A stretch of DNA of 35,996 bases. Origin: Treponema bryantii. GTDB taxonomy: Bacteria > Spirochaetota > Spirochaetia > Treponematales > Treponemataceae. Position numbers and translations under genes: made by a program. The stretch covers positions 1 through 35,996 of the forward strand of contig SUWN01000024.1 of assembly GCA_015061465.1 (NCBI GenBank). Direction: 5' to 3'. The notes beneath the pieces were generated by a model. It ran no database searches. It had not been told where the DNA came from and saw nothing but the letters and a program-made list of their open reading frames with translations. This document shows positions 8,739 through 17,267 of the stretch, piece after piece; the first letter of the stretch is position 1; each line of letters begins with the position of its first letter.

Positions 8739-11348
8739 TTAGTTTGCTCTGTTTACTTTATTTATAGTTACTTGCATTTCATATGAATAAAAATTACCTG
8801 CATCGTCTTTAAAAATGATTGTTACAGTATAAATTCCGCCATCCCATTCAGAGACAGTAATACTATTTTTCTCTTCACTACCATTAATTGTTACACCATC
8901 TTTTTCCCACGCAACAACCGAATAACCACTTGGAATAGTTATTGTGATAGTAGAACCATCATTTGTAACATCATCTTCATCGAACGAAACATCAGAATAT
9001 CCATTAAAATCGATTTCTATTGTTGATTCAATTTTTTTCCATTGTGCTGTAAGAGAAACATTTCCTGTAGAACCTTTTGTAATTTCTGTTATTGTTGTTT
9101 CTTCTTCATCTTTCCAACCTTCAAATGAATATCCTGTTCTTGTTGGTGATTGTAATACAATTGTTTCAGATTCAATTGTATATGTTGTTACTGTATTTGG
9201 ATTTTTAACATCATTCGCACCTAAAACATAAGTAATCTCATATGTAATTGGAGTCCATGTCGCTGTAAGTACAACATCAGAATTTGTCACTTTTACTGTA
9301 TTTACAATCTCACCATCCAATTCCCAACCATCAAAAGTATAGCCTGTACGAGTTGGTATACATTTACTTAAATCTAACGTCTCTCCCGAATATATGTTTT
9401 GTGTAGCCGAAATTGTTTCATTTAGACTTCCACCGTTAGGGTTTAATGTAACAGTATAAGAACTTAATGTATAAGTTTGTGAGTTTATCTCACTGTTTGT
9501 CATTCCATCTGCAATTGCAATAGCTCTTAATGTTTTTTGTAGGTCAACATCATTCTCCCCAAAAATTGTTATTTCAAATTCTTCATACCTAGTCCAATCT
9601 TCGGAAAAATATTCTGTCTCGCCAAATGTATAATAAATTGTAGCACCTTCTGTTTCACAACTTAAAGTAACTTTAGTTCCGTAATTTACATCTCCTCCAG
9701 CTACAGTGAAATCTACATCTCTTACTTTCGATTGAGGGTGCCATTGAGCGTATAAAGTTACTACATCATCTTGTGTTGAAGATAGATTTTTTACAGAAGC
9801 ACAATCTTCATATTTGGTTTCGTAAGCATCTTTCCAACCATCAAAGTCAAAATTTTCGCGGGTAAATTTATTTTCTGGGAGTTTTATTGGATCATCGTAT
9901 GTACAAGAAATAGAATTCATTTCTCCATTTACAGAACCATCATCTACACCTGGATTAAATACTACTGTATATGTATTTGCATTCCAAACAGCTGTAAGTG
10001 TAATGTTTCCTGTCGAACCTTTTGTAATCTGTGTTACTATTTCATCAGCTGTATTCTTCCAACCTTCAAATGAATATCCTGTTCTTGTTGGTGATTGTAA
10101 TACAATTGTTTCAGATTCAATTGTATATTTTGTTACTGTATTTGGATTTTTAACATCATTCGCAACTAAATCATAAGTAATTTCATATTCAATTGGAGTC
10201 CATGTCGCTATAAATGTAGTATCTGCTGCTGGGAATGTATCAGGCAATTCTGGATCCCATGAGTCAAAGTCATATCCTTTTTTTGTTGGATTTTCTGGCT
10301 TTGGAACTTGAGCACCATATTTTCCTGTAATAGCATCATTTTCGCTTGTACTATCTGTATCCAAGGTTAGTTTAACAAACTTTCTATTGTACATTATTTG
10401 AACCACTGTCGAACCATCTTCAGCAATTGTTTTTTGTTCAACCACTCCTTCTTCAAAACCTTCATAATTTTTTGCTTCTGCAGAAGTTTCTGCACCAACA
10501 ATTCCAGTTTTATCTTCTGTATCAGTTTCTACAAGTGTATATTCATTATCTTCTGCATTCTGTTGATAATGTTCTACTGTATAGTTTGCTGTTTTTTCTG
10601 TTTCATCAATTGCAGGATCATCTCCTGGATCATCCGGCTCAGTTGGATTTTCAGGTTCAGTTGGATTACCTGGCTCAGTTGGTTCATTTCCACCAGTTTC
10701 GCCAGAATCATCGCCTGTACCATCTCCCGGTTGATTTGGGTCATTTGGGTCTGCTGGGTCTTCTGGATCACTTGGCTCAGTTGGATCATCCGGCTCAGTT
10801 GGATCATCCGGCTCAGTTGGATCATCTCCACCTGTATCGCCAGAACCTTCGCCTGTACCATCTCCCGGTTGATTTGGATCATTTGGGTCTTCTGGATCAC
10901 CAGGCTCAGTTGGATCATCTCCCAGATTATCTACTTCTTTCAAGGTCAATAGAATCTGATTTCTTCCTTCATGAACGGTAAATTCTTCACTTCTCCCCGT
11001 ATATATTGCGATTTCACCTTCAAAAATAATTGCTTCAATTCTTCCTTTAAAAAATAGAGGTATTTTTTCAAAAGTCACAGAAGCTTTATTATCAATAATA
11101 GGAACTGCTATAGTAAGCGGGAGAATGTTGTTTTCATCTTCTAAATCTATCAAAGTAACTTTAAATGTCAAATCTTCCGCATCCACACTTCTTGCAAAAC
11201 TATCTTTAGATTCATTACTTGGCAACAAGCCGCTCATATCAATTGCAATTGTCAAATTTGTACTTTCATCTTGTCCGGAACACGAAATAATTCCCATCAT
11301 AAAAATTGAAAAAATAATTCCAAAAATAAATTTACACATTCTTTTCAT
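8739..11348 (-). CDS. Modular surface lipoprotein with Asp/Pro/Glu linker, MucBP-like domain and five InlB B-repeats
   Basis: This is an 869-residue lipoprotein with lipobox GIISC (Cys23). Visible modules are an N-terminal beta-rich domain (about 30-140), a low-complexity linker of DPTEP and DPNDPNQP units (144-248), a MucBP-like domain starting NYTVEHYQQ (about 253-322), InlB B-type repeats at about 326-383, 388-455, 458-536, 631-698 and 702-770, each ending near an L-x-A-x-W, and a chitobiase-C-terminal-like beta domain (about 543-628, EGATIYYTFGE). The last 100 residues are beta-rich and unassigned. The ATG at 11348 has AGAGG seven bases upstream. It is the first gene of the run, behind the promoter at 11469-11497. 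The architecture fits a stalked surface adhesin, as such repeats are known from internalin-like proteins; the ligand is unknown. Confidence 0.85.
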   Translation of the reverse strand: MKRMCKFIFGIIFSIFMMGIISCSGQDESTNLTIAIDMSGLLPSNESKDSFARSVDAEDLTFKVTLIDLEDENNILPLTIAVPIIDNKASVTFEKIPLFFKGRIEAIIFEGEIAIYTGRSEEFTVHEGRNQILLTLKEVDNLGDDPTEPGDPEDPNDPNQPGDGTGEGSGDTGGDDPTEPDDPTEPDDPTEPSDPEDPADPNDPNQPGDGTGDDSGETGGNEPTEPGNPTEPENPTEPDDPGDDPAIDETEKTANYTVEHYQQNAEDNEYTLVETDTEDKTGIVGAETSAEAKNYEGFEEGVVEQKTIAEDGSTVVQIMYNRKFVKLTLDTDSTSENDAITGKYGAQVPKPENPTKKGYDFDSWDPELPDTFPAADTTFIATWTPIEYEITYDLVANDVKNPNTVTKYTIESETIVLQSPTRTGYSFEGWKNTADEIVTQITKGSTGNITLTAVWNANTYTVVFNPGVDDGSVNGEMNSISCTYDDPIKLPENKFTRENFDFDGWKDAYETKYEDCASVKNLSSTQDDVVTLYAQWHPQSKVRDVDFTVAGGDVNYGTKVTLSCETEGATIYYTFGETEYFSEDWTRYEEFEITIFGENDVDLQKTLRAIAIADGMTNSEINSQTYTLSSYTVTLNPNGGSLNETISATQNIYSGETLDLSKCIPTRTGYTFDGWELDGEIVNTVKVTNSDVVLTATWTPITYEITYVLGANDVKNPNTVTTYTIESETIVLQSPTRTGYSFEGWKDEEETTITEITKGSTGNVSLTAQWKKIESTIEIDFNGYSDVSFDEDDVTNDGSTITITIPSGYSVVAWEKDGVTINGSEEKNSITVSEWDGGIYTVTIIFKDDAGNFYSYEMQVTINKVNRAN
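9112..9264. repeat. Intragenic direct repeat, copy A
   Basis: This 153-bp block recurs at 10057-10209 in the same gene and orientation, with about six mismatches by eye. It encodes one InlB B-type repeat and its border. Such near-identity within one gene points to recent duplication or gene conversion. Confidence 0.9.
10057..10209. repeat. Intragenic direct repeat, copy B
   Basis: This is the partner of 9112-9264 at an offset of 945 bp, a multiple of three. Recombination between the copies would remove 315 codons in frame and leave a shorter lipoprotein. Confidence 0.9.
10610..10924. repeat. Low-complexity tandem repeat coding for the Asp/Pro/Thr/Glu linker
   Basis: Short 18-bp units (CCGGCTCAGTTGGATCAT and variants) are nested in a larger imperfect duplication of about 110 bp (around 10690-10800 and 10830-10924). 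All units are multiples of three, so the reading frame stays open in several frames. This is a likely site of length variation by replication slippage. Confidence 0.85.
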
Positions 11349-11468
11349 ATGAATACCTCTAAAACTGAAAAAAATTACTAATCCTAAATTGGAAATAAAA
11401 CTTTTAGAACTTGAAAAAACGATTAAAAGATAAGACTTTTTGAGAAGAAACTTTTTTATAGATACTAA

Positions 11469-11497
11469 ATTATAAATCTAAAAACAGAATTTTACAA
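11469..11497 (-). promoter_or_regulatory. Probable promoter of the three-lipoprotein run
   Basis: TTGTAA (11492-11497) and TATAAT (11469-11474) on the minus strand are 17 bases apart, about 120 bases before the first lipoprotein start. The leader between them is AT-rich; I see no clear operator in it. Confidence 0.5.
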
Positions 11498-11550
11498 TTT
11501 TTTTTTACCATTTTTTATGTTTTCCGTCCAAATTCTCAATAAAGATGAAT

Positions 11551-13647
11551 TTAGAACTTTAATCTTCTTAAATGCGAAATTCTACTTACGATAAAATTTT
11601 CAATTTGATTTAATGGCTGAACTTTTATCTGAACGACCGCATCTGAAGTTTGTTTGCTCAAATTTAGAGGAAGCCCGATTATCGTAAAATAATCCGAACC
11701 ATTTGCGTTTGGCATTTTTAATTCCAGCAAATCTTGATTTTTTACAGCAGCATCTATCATGTGAATTTTGCCAGCGTAATCCATTCCGTCTACTTCCATA
11801 ATTTCTGTTCTAACTGAAGTTACAGAAAGATGATGCTTTGACAAAATCAATCTTTTTTCTATTTTATACAACAAACTTTGCTTTTGATTTTTATTTAAAT
11901 CCATCTGTTCCAAAGAATGTTTTAAATTATTCAAAAGATTTGCGCCTTTTTTAAGAGGAATATTCACTTCTTTTGATTCTTCTACACAAGAAAGTTTTTT
12001 TCCTGGCATAAAAGGTGGGAACGGTAAAAATTCATTTTCTTCGTAAGGCTTGCGCACTTTTCCCATAAAATCAATTCCATTTTCTGCCAAAAACATTTTT
12101 ATATCAGTGTTGAGCGGCAAATCTAAAAAATAAACGCCCGGTGCCAATTCCTCACTTATGAATTTTCTAACACGAGGATTATTCAACACAACAGAAATAT
12201 TTGAATCCGAAACTTTTAGCACAAATCCTTTGTACAACATCGCTGAAGAATACGAACTGTACCAATCTTCTATAGAAACTTTGATATTTTGCGGAATTTC
12301 ATAATTCAAATAAGTTGATAATAAATCATAAATCTGTTGTGGTGAAAATTTTTGATCAAAAGCAAAAGAAACAGATTTTTTTGTAATTTCAAATTCACAA
12401 ACTACACCAAATTTCTTAATCTGCAAAAATGTCATCAATTGAGCCAAATCTTCTAAATTCAACCCCGGAAGCAAAGTTACAGTATACGCAGAATTTATAT
12501 GTAAAAAATTCTTTTTTTGCGGATGATTTGGACCCGATTTTGCTTGGTCAGAAAAATCAATTGCGCTTACAAAAACCTCTTCTTTTTTTTCTGTTGTACC
12601 TATTTTTTTGAGTAAACCAAACGCAATTGCAGAATCAATCATTCTGTCAATCATACTTCCTTCTGCCAAAGAAACCGCAGTTGCATTTTGTTCCTCTCTT
12701 GCCTTTTGCATCAATCGTTCAAATCGTCCTTTTGCAGAATTTTCAGTCTGTCCCAAGCGTGATGACATCAAAAATCCCAATCGAACAACGGAAGAACGAG
12801 TGTAACCTGTTTGCGGAATTGAAGCCAAACAATCTATCAACAATTGAGAATGTTTTTTTATTCCTTCGCGACTCAAATGAGAAGTTGCCGTTGCACACAA
12901 AAGTCCAAATTGCTGAATCTGATTTAATTGCGCAAATTGTTCCAAACGCACTTGATTGATTTTTAAACCTTTTTCTGTTTGTTTTAATATAAAAAGATTT
13001 GAAAAAGCATTTGTCAAAAACTGAAAAGTTTGGTCATTTGCACCAAAAATTTCTTGAAGGCGAGCCAATTCGTTCTTTTTTAAATCTCCGTCAGCTTTTA
13101 CGCTCAACCCAAAAATATTCACGTAAGAAACAAAACTTGCCAAAAATTCAGCCGAAAGACAAAATTCGTCAGTTTCCAAAGTTTTTGTAACTTCAGGATT
13201 TGGAAGCAGGAATTTTATATTAAAATAAGGTGCCAATTCATCTTTAAGCAACGGATTGATAAAAATAAATTCTGTACTAGAAAATTTATCCTTGCTTTTG
13301 TAAATAAGAAGTCTGTCTTCCAAGTTCAGCAATTCTGCATAAAGATTCGATTGTGAATATTGCGTAGAAAAAAAATCAATCAACAAAGTTTCCGTTGCGC
13401 GTGGAAATAAACTAATAGCAGTTAAGATTTGTAAATCAAATTCGTCCAAAAAAGAAATCAAATTCTGAATATTTTCACTCTTTCGCAAAAAGCCCGCAAG
13501 TTGTTCAGTCAAACGTTGCTTGTTGTAAGGAGTTTTAATTTCACCTAAATACAAGTGCATTTTTCTAGAAAACTGTTCTTCCGACAAAGAACAAATTGCT
13601 TCCATCCAATGAGAAAATTGATCTGTAGAAAAATTGATTTTATCCAT
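11551..13647 (-). CDS. Hypothetical protein resembling helicase-associated (XPB/Ssl2-type) domain proteins
   Basis: This 698-residue cytoplasmic protein has no signal peptide or membrane segment. I do not recognise a named gene. The central part (about 390-530), with VTLLPGLNLEDLAQLMTFLQ, then KFSPQQIYDLLSTYLNYEIPQ and IEDWYSSYSSAML, resembles the helicase-associated domain of XPB/Ssl2-like bacterial proteins (a prediction from pattern, not a search). There it sits beside a helicase, but no ATPase motor motifs are visible here. The N-terminus resembles a winged-helix or helical scaffold. The ATG at 13647 lacks a ribosome binding site and has a TATAAT 11 bases upstream. It is transcribed divergently from hpf. 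A role in nucleic-acid handling is a guess. Confidence 0.6.
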   Translation of the reverse strand: MDKINFSTDQFSHWMEAICSLSEEQFSRKMHLYLGEIKTPYNKQRLTEQLAGFLRKSENIQNLISFLDEFDLQILTAISLFPRATETLLIDFFSTQYSQSNLYAELLNLEDRLLIYKSKDKFSSTEFIFINPLLKDELAPYFNIKFLLPNPEVTKTLETDEFCLSAEFLASFVSYVNIFGLSVKADGDLKKNELARLQEIFGANDQTFQFLTNAFSNLFILKQTEKGLKINQVRLEQFAQLNQIQQFGLLCATATSHLSREGIKKHSQLLIDCLASIPQTGYTRSSVVRLGFLMSSRLGQTENSAKGRFERLMQKAREEQNATAVSLAEGSMIDRMIDSAIAFGLLKKIGTTEKKEEVFVSAIDFSDQAKSGPNHPQKKNFLHINSAYTVTLLPGLNLEDLAQLMTFLQIKKFGVVCEFEITKKSVSFAFDQKFSPQQIYDLLSTYLNYEIPQNIKVSIEDWYSSYSSAMLYKGFVLKVSDSNISVVLNNPRVRKFISEELAPGVYFLDLPLNTDIKMFLAENGIDFMGKVRKPYEENEFLPFPPFMPGKKLSCVEESKEVNIPLKKGANLLNNLKHSLEQMDLNKNQKQSLLYKIEKRLILSKHHLSVTSVRTEIMEVDGMDYAGKIHMIDAAVKNQDLLELKMPNANGSDYFTIIGLPLNLSKQTSDAVVQIKVQPLNQIENFIVSRISHLRRLKF

Positions 13648-13712
13648 CGCAACTTACAATTATAACTGATTTTAAAACAAATTAAAATGCACAAAAACAT
13701 TTTTCTTTTTAT

Positions 13713-13741
13713 TTGTTTTTTCATAAATCCCATTGTATACT
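13713..13741 (+). promoter_or_regulatory. Probable promoter of hpf
   Basis: TTGTTT (13713-13718) and TATACT (13736-13741) are 17 bases apart, about 30 bases before the hpf start and followed by a strong AGGAGG ribosome binding site at about 13760. Confidence 0.55.
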
Positions 13742-13771
13742 TTAAAAAAATAAAACTTTAGGAGGCTTATT

Positions 13772-14059
13772 ATGACAACATCAATCAACGCAGTAGGATT
13801 TACTCTCGATCAAAAACAGTCTGAAATGATAGATTCTAAACTAAAAAGAATTGCTTACGCAGATGATTTAATCATCGATTTAATCATGAAAATCAAACAC
13901 GACAAAGCATATTCATTCGATACAACTGTAAACTTCCGCTGGGGAACACAAGCTCACGTTACTGGCGAAGATTACGACTTTGGAGCAGCATTAAACAAAA
14001 TGATGGACGTGCTAGACAACAAAGTAAAAAAAGAAAAAGATAAAATCCAAGGCAAATAA
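13772..14059 (+). CDS. hpf: Ribosome hibernation promoting factor, short HPF/RaiA type
   Basis: This 95-residue protein has the size of short HPF and the family pattern: an N-terminal beta strand (INAVGFTLDQ), a helix with a K-L-K-R segment near residue 24-27, a middle strand DTTVNFRWGTQAHVTGEDYDFGAALNKMMDVLD that matches the beta-alpha element of the family, and a Lys-rich tail. Members bind the 30S decoding region in stationary phase and silence ribosomes. There is no long C-terminal dimerisation domain. The start has a perfect AGGAGG. It is convergent with rpoN, whose neighbourhood often includes hpf in other diderms (rpoN-hpf-ptsN), although here the two genes face each other. A structured repeat begins three bases after its stop codon. 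Confidence 0.82.
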   Translation: MTTSINAVGFTLDQKQSEMIDSKLKRIAYADDLIIDLIMKIKHDKAYSFDTTVNFRWGTQAHVTGEDYDFGAALNKMMDVLDNKVKKEKDKIQGK

Positions 14060-14061
14060 AG

Positions 14062-14424
14062 GGCGCAAGTTTCTGAACCTTTGTTACCGTTCAAAAAATT
14101 TTACTTGCGCCTCAAGTTTTAAAGCGATGAACCAGTTTTGTGAATGCAAAACTGGAAGCGCAAGAGGAGAGGTGTTCGGTAGAAGAGGGATTTTTCTTGC
14201 GCTAAAAACTTGTACGTGCATTGGTAATTCAGAATTAAGAATTAAGAAAAAAATATTCCAGTTTTGTGTAAACAAAACTGGAAGCGCAAGATGAGAGTCG
14301 TTCGGTAAAAGATGGGTTCTTCTTGCGCTACAATTTACAAATCAACGTACCAGTTTTGCGCATGCAAAACTGGAAGCGCAAGATGAGAGTCGCTCGGTAA
14401 AAGATAGATGTTCACTTGCGCTTA
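14062..14424. repeat. Array 1 of structured intergenic repeats between hpf and rpoN
   Basis: The whole gap between the two convergent genes is filled with three direct copies (14131-14203, 14257-14329, 14349-14422) of a two-hairpin unit. The first hairpin is CCAGTTTTG with CAAAACTGG. The second is AGCGCAAG with CTTGCGCT, enclosing a conserved TTCGGTA (CTCGGTA in copy 3). A degenerate fourth copy lies inverted at 14062-14114 (GCGCAAGT...ACTTGCGC, with GAACGGTAACAAAGG on the minus strand). Spacing is irregular (126 and 92 bases). Copy 3 runs into the rpoN stop codon and the inverted copy starts three bases after the hpf stop, so the array could act as a bidirectional terminator, although no T-run follows. 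The same unit forms the 93-bp tandem array at 29475-30071. Confidence 0.85.
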
Positions 14425-15885
14425 TTGTCTATTATACGAATTTTCTATTCCTAATTGCGCTCGGTATTTTGCGACTGTTCGGCGCGCAATTTTTATCCCT
14501 TGTTCATTTAATATAGAAGTAAGTTTTGAATCCGACAAATTTTCTGCGGGATTTTTTTCACGATTTTCCGCGATAATTTCTTGAATTTTAAACTTAATTG
14601 TTTCGGACGAAAGTTCATTTTCTGTTGAAGTTTTTAGCCCCGAATTAAAAAAATACGAAAGCGGAAAAACGCCCCATTCACAACGTAAAAACTTTCCGTT
14701 TTTCTTGCCTGTAATTCTTGAAATTGTAGATTCATGCAAAGATAATTCATCCGCCATTTGTTTCCGTGTCATTGGTTTTATAAATCCCGGGCCTTTTTCA
14801 AAAAATTCTCTTTGGCGCTGAACCAATTTTATACCTTGCAACAAAATTGTAGATTCACGATATTGCAAACTAAACAAAAAATTTTTCGCTTGGCTTACAA
14901 GTTCCGACTGACCTTTTTTTAGCAAATTCACTTCCGGTAGCAAACGAATTTCTGGCAAATCGCCCCTAGAATATTTTACTACAAGATAATTTTCATCATT
15001 TAGCTTCACAATTCCTTTTTCTTCATCATCTTGCGCAACAAATCCTTGTTTTTTTTCTATAATCAACGCTACATCCGCCAAATTTGAATCTGCAAAAGAT
15101 GAATCACTAAAATATTCGGCAGCAGGTTTTGGATTCAATTTCAAAATATATTCAAGTGATTCCCGTACATCTTCTTCTGAAATTTCAATATCATCAATAA
15201 TCAACGCGGGCGCAAACGCTTTTTTATGCCAACTGTCCAAAAATCCATTAATTTTTTTTAAGATTTTTTCAGGAATAGGTGGATTCAACATACTCAAATT
15301 TCCATCAAGCAAAAACAACGTCAAATCTGAAGCATCACCAGCAATTTTTGCCTGAACAAAAAGACTTTCTTCCAGATTTTTACAACAAGTTCCAATCGGA
15401 TCCATGCGTTGAATTTTTTCAATACATTTTTCCAACAGCACTTGATTTTGCAAAGGCCGGGAAGGATTGAGTAGCGACTTTGGCAAAAGATTATTTCCAT
15501 AACAACCGTTTTTATCCAAATTATAAATCAACGCTTTGCAAATTTCGTATTCATCGTAAGAAAGTTTCATCGCATTCAATTGATGTAACAAATGTTCTTG
15601 CAAAGATTCACGTTTATTTTGATAACTTTCCAAAAGTTGTTGATAAGAATCCGCTTTTTGATTTGAGTACGACGAACTTTCAGAATATTTTTCTTTAACT
15701 CTTTTATCTGATTTATGACGAACAATTTCTACAAACGGATTTTTTTCCACAAAATCAAAAATTTCCTCGCGCAAATTTTCGTTATTCATCGCAAGAAAAT
15801 TGATTGATTGAATCTGTATTTGTGACAATTTGTAAGTTTGTTTTTGGCTCGCTTTTTGAACTTGCGTTTGTCTAAAATCACTCAT
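14422..15885 (-). CDS. rpoN: RNA polymerase sigma-54 factor
   Basis: Sigma-54 directs RNA polymerase to -24/-12 promoters and needs AAA+ activators to open DNA. I start the protein at the ATG at 15885 (487 residues, a normal length); an upstream ATG at 15984 would overlap the divergent gene's start. The N-terminus has the Gln-rich activator-interacting region (KLSQIQIQSINFLAMNN, followed by the IFDFVEKNPFVE segment). The central core-binding region follows, then the helix-turn-helix (MTRKQMADELSLHESTISR) and the signature RpoN box ARRTVAKYRAQLGI eight residues before the C-terminus. It is divergent from the DUF1015 gene and convergent with hpf. There is no Shine-Dalgarno sequence of note: TACAAT lies 7 bases before the ATG, so the mRNA may be leaderless. 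No sigma-54 activator is encoded in this window. Confidence 0.95.
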   Translation of the reverse strand: MSDFRQTQVQKASQKQTYKLSQIQIQSINFLAMNNENLREEIFDFVEKNPFVEIVRHKSDKRVKEKYSESSSYSNQKADSYQQLLESYQNKRESLQEHLLHQLNAMKLSYDEYEICKALIYNLDKNGCYGNNLLPKSLLNPSRPLQNQVLLEKCIEKIQRMDPIGTCCKNLEESLFVQAKIAGDASDLTLFLLDGNLSMLNPPIPEKILKKINGFLDSWHKKAFAPALIIDDIEISEEDVRESLEYILKLNPKPAAEYFSDSSFADSNLADVALIIEKKQGFVAQDDEEKGIVKLNDENYLVVKYSRGDLPEIRLLPEVNLLKKGQSELVSQAKNFLFSLQYRESTILLQGIKLVQRQREFFEKGPGFIKPMTRKQMADELSLHESTISRITGKKNGKFLRCEWGVFPLSYFFNSGLKTSTENELSSETIKFKIQEIIAENREKNPAENLSDSKLTSILNEQGIKIARRTVAKYRAQLGIENSYNRQ

Positions 15886-15892
15886 CGCCCCA

Positions 15893-15898
15893 ATTGTA
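15893..15898 (-). promoter_or_regulatory. -10 element of rpoN, very close to the start codon
   Basis: TACAAT on the minus strand ends 7 bases before the rpoN ATG at 15885. Transcription would begin at or next to the start codon. The -35 is not convincing. Confidence 0.4.
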
Positions 15899-15919
15899 GC
15901 ACAAAAACACTTAAATCTG

Positions 15920-15925
15920 TATACT
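15920..15925 (+). promoter_or_regulatory. -10 element of the DUF1015 gene, very close to the start codon
   Basis: TATACT ends 7 bases before the ATG at 15933, and no ribosome binding site is visible, which suggests a leaderless message. A TTGTAG lies 20 bases upstream, too far for a standard -35. Confidence 0.4.
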
Positions 15926-15932
15926 GTGAAAC

Positions 15933-17267
15933 ATGAAAACATTACAAGAATTGGGTTTACAAATCCCACAAATTTTATTACCAAAAAATATTGATTTAAA
16001 AACTTGGTCGGTTATTGCTTGTGACCAATATACACAAGACAAAGATTATTGGAAAAAAGCACAAGAAAACGCATGTGACAAACCTTCTACTCTAAATTTG
16101 ATTTTGCCAGAAGTTTACCTAAATGATTCAGACAAACCTGAACGCATTCAAAAAATCAGAAATACAATGCACGATTACCTTCAAAACGGTGTTTTTGATT
16201 CTGAAAAAAATTGTTTTGTATATTTGGAACGCAAAACAACTTATGGAAGAACAAGAAAAGGTCTCGTTGCTCAAATTGATTTAGACACATACGAATGGAA
16301 ACCATTTTCCACAGCAAATATCCGTGCAACAGAAGCGACAATCGTTGATAGAATTCCACCCCGCATGGAAATTAGAAAAGGAGCACCTTTGGAATTACCT
16401 CATATCATGCTTCTTGTAAATGATAAAAATCACATTCTCGTTGAAGAAACTGGCAAAACTGTAAAAACAAAAGCTCCTTTATATCAAGGCGACTTAATGA
16501 ACAACGGTGGTTCAATTACAGGTTGGGCTGTAGAAACAGAAGATGAAATTACAAATTTCACAAACGCTCTAAATCAAATCGCACTAGAAAATACAGCCGC
16601 AGACGGTTCAACATTCTTGTTCGCTGTAGGAGATGGAAATCACTCTTTAGCAACCGCAAAAGCAGTTTGGGAAGAACACAAGAAAGAACTTCTCCAAAAC
16701 GGAGCATCACAAGAAGAAATTGCACAAAATCCAGTTAGATTTGCATTAATTGAAATTGTAAACATCTATGACGAAGGATTAACTTTTGAACCAATTCACA
16801 GAGTTATCTTCAATATAAACAACGATGAATTAATCTCATTCTTATGCAAAAAACTCAACGGAACTTTACAAGAACTTTCTTCCAAAGATAAACTCGAAGC
16901 CGCTGTAAAAAATTCTACAAATTATTTTGGCTTCGCATACAAGAAAGATGGTTCGCAAAAATACACTCTATTAAAAACTCAACTTTCCGATTTGGCAGTT
17001 GCATGCCTCCAACCAGAAATTGATGAGTTTTTAAAGAGCGCCCCTGCACAAAATAATTGCACTGGGGAAATAGATTACATTCATGGTAGCGATGAAGTCT
17101 TAAAACTCGGTGAAAAAGAAAATTCATGTGGAATTTTATTACCACCAATCGTAAAAGACAGTTTCTTCGAAACAATCAATGGACGCGGTCCTCTTCCACG
17201 CAAATCTTTCAGCATGGGAGAAGCCGACGAAAAACGTTTCTATCTCGAATGCCGCAAACTCTTTTAG
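15933..17267 (+). CDS. DUF1015 family protein
   Basis: This 444-residue cytoplasmic protein fits the DUF1015 family, found in clostridia, spirochaetes and other bacteria, with no firmly assigned function. Family-like segments are the N-terminal SVIACDQYTQDKDYW, the ERKTTYGRTRKGLVAQIDL stretch (about 90-115), DRIPPRMEIRKGAPLELPHI (about 138-157), the conserved FAVGDGNHSLATAKAVWEE (about 230-248) and the C-terminal GPLPRKSFSMGEADEKRFYLE. The GDGNHS motif and conserved acidic/basic residues suggest an enzyme, possibly linked to amino-acid metabolism as in serine-gene neighbourhoods elsewhere; no such neighbours occur here. The ATG at 15933 lacks a ribosome binding site. Its stop overlaps the recQ stop by four bases (convergent), with no terminator between them. 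Confidence 0.85.
   Translation: MKTLQELGLQIPQILLPKNIDLKTWSVIACDQYTQDKDYWKKAQENACDKPSTLNLILPEVYLNDSDKPERIQKIRNTMHDYLQNGVFDSEKNCFVYLERKTTYGRTRKGLVAQIDLDTYEWKPFSTANIRATEATIVDRIPPRMEIRKGAPLELPHIMLLVNDKNHILVEETGKTVKTKAPLYQGDLMNNGGSITGWAVETEDEITNFTNALNQIALENTAADGSTFLFAVGDGNHSLATAKAVWEEHKKELLQNGASQEEIAQNPVRFALIEIVNIYDEGLTFEPIHRVIFNINNDELISFLCKKLNGTLQELSSKDKLEAAVKNSTNYFGFAYKKDGSQKYTLLKTQLSDLAVACLQPEIDEFLKSAPAQNNCTGEIDYIHGSDEVLKLGEKENSCGILLPPIVKDSFFETINGRGPLPRKSFSMGEADEKRFYLECRKLF

Noticed and set aside
10398..10981. Two plus-strand 184-codon frames and a minus-strand frame over the DPTEP linker
   Set aside because: These are shadows of the 18-bp repeat in the lipoprotein gene; the peptides are low-complexity and lack starts with ribosome binding sites.
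14062..14114. Plain terminator of hpf
   Set aside because: The stem is present, but the loop is over 30 bases and no T-run follows. Its minus strand matches the repeat unit, so I treat it as an inverted repeat copy.
14084..14275. 63-codon minus-strand frame after hpf
   Set aside because: It lies wholly inside structured repeat array 1 and has no ribosome binding site or recognisable sequence.
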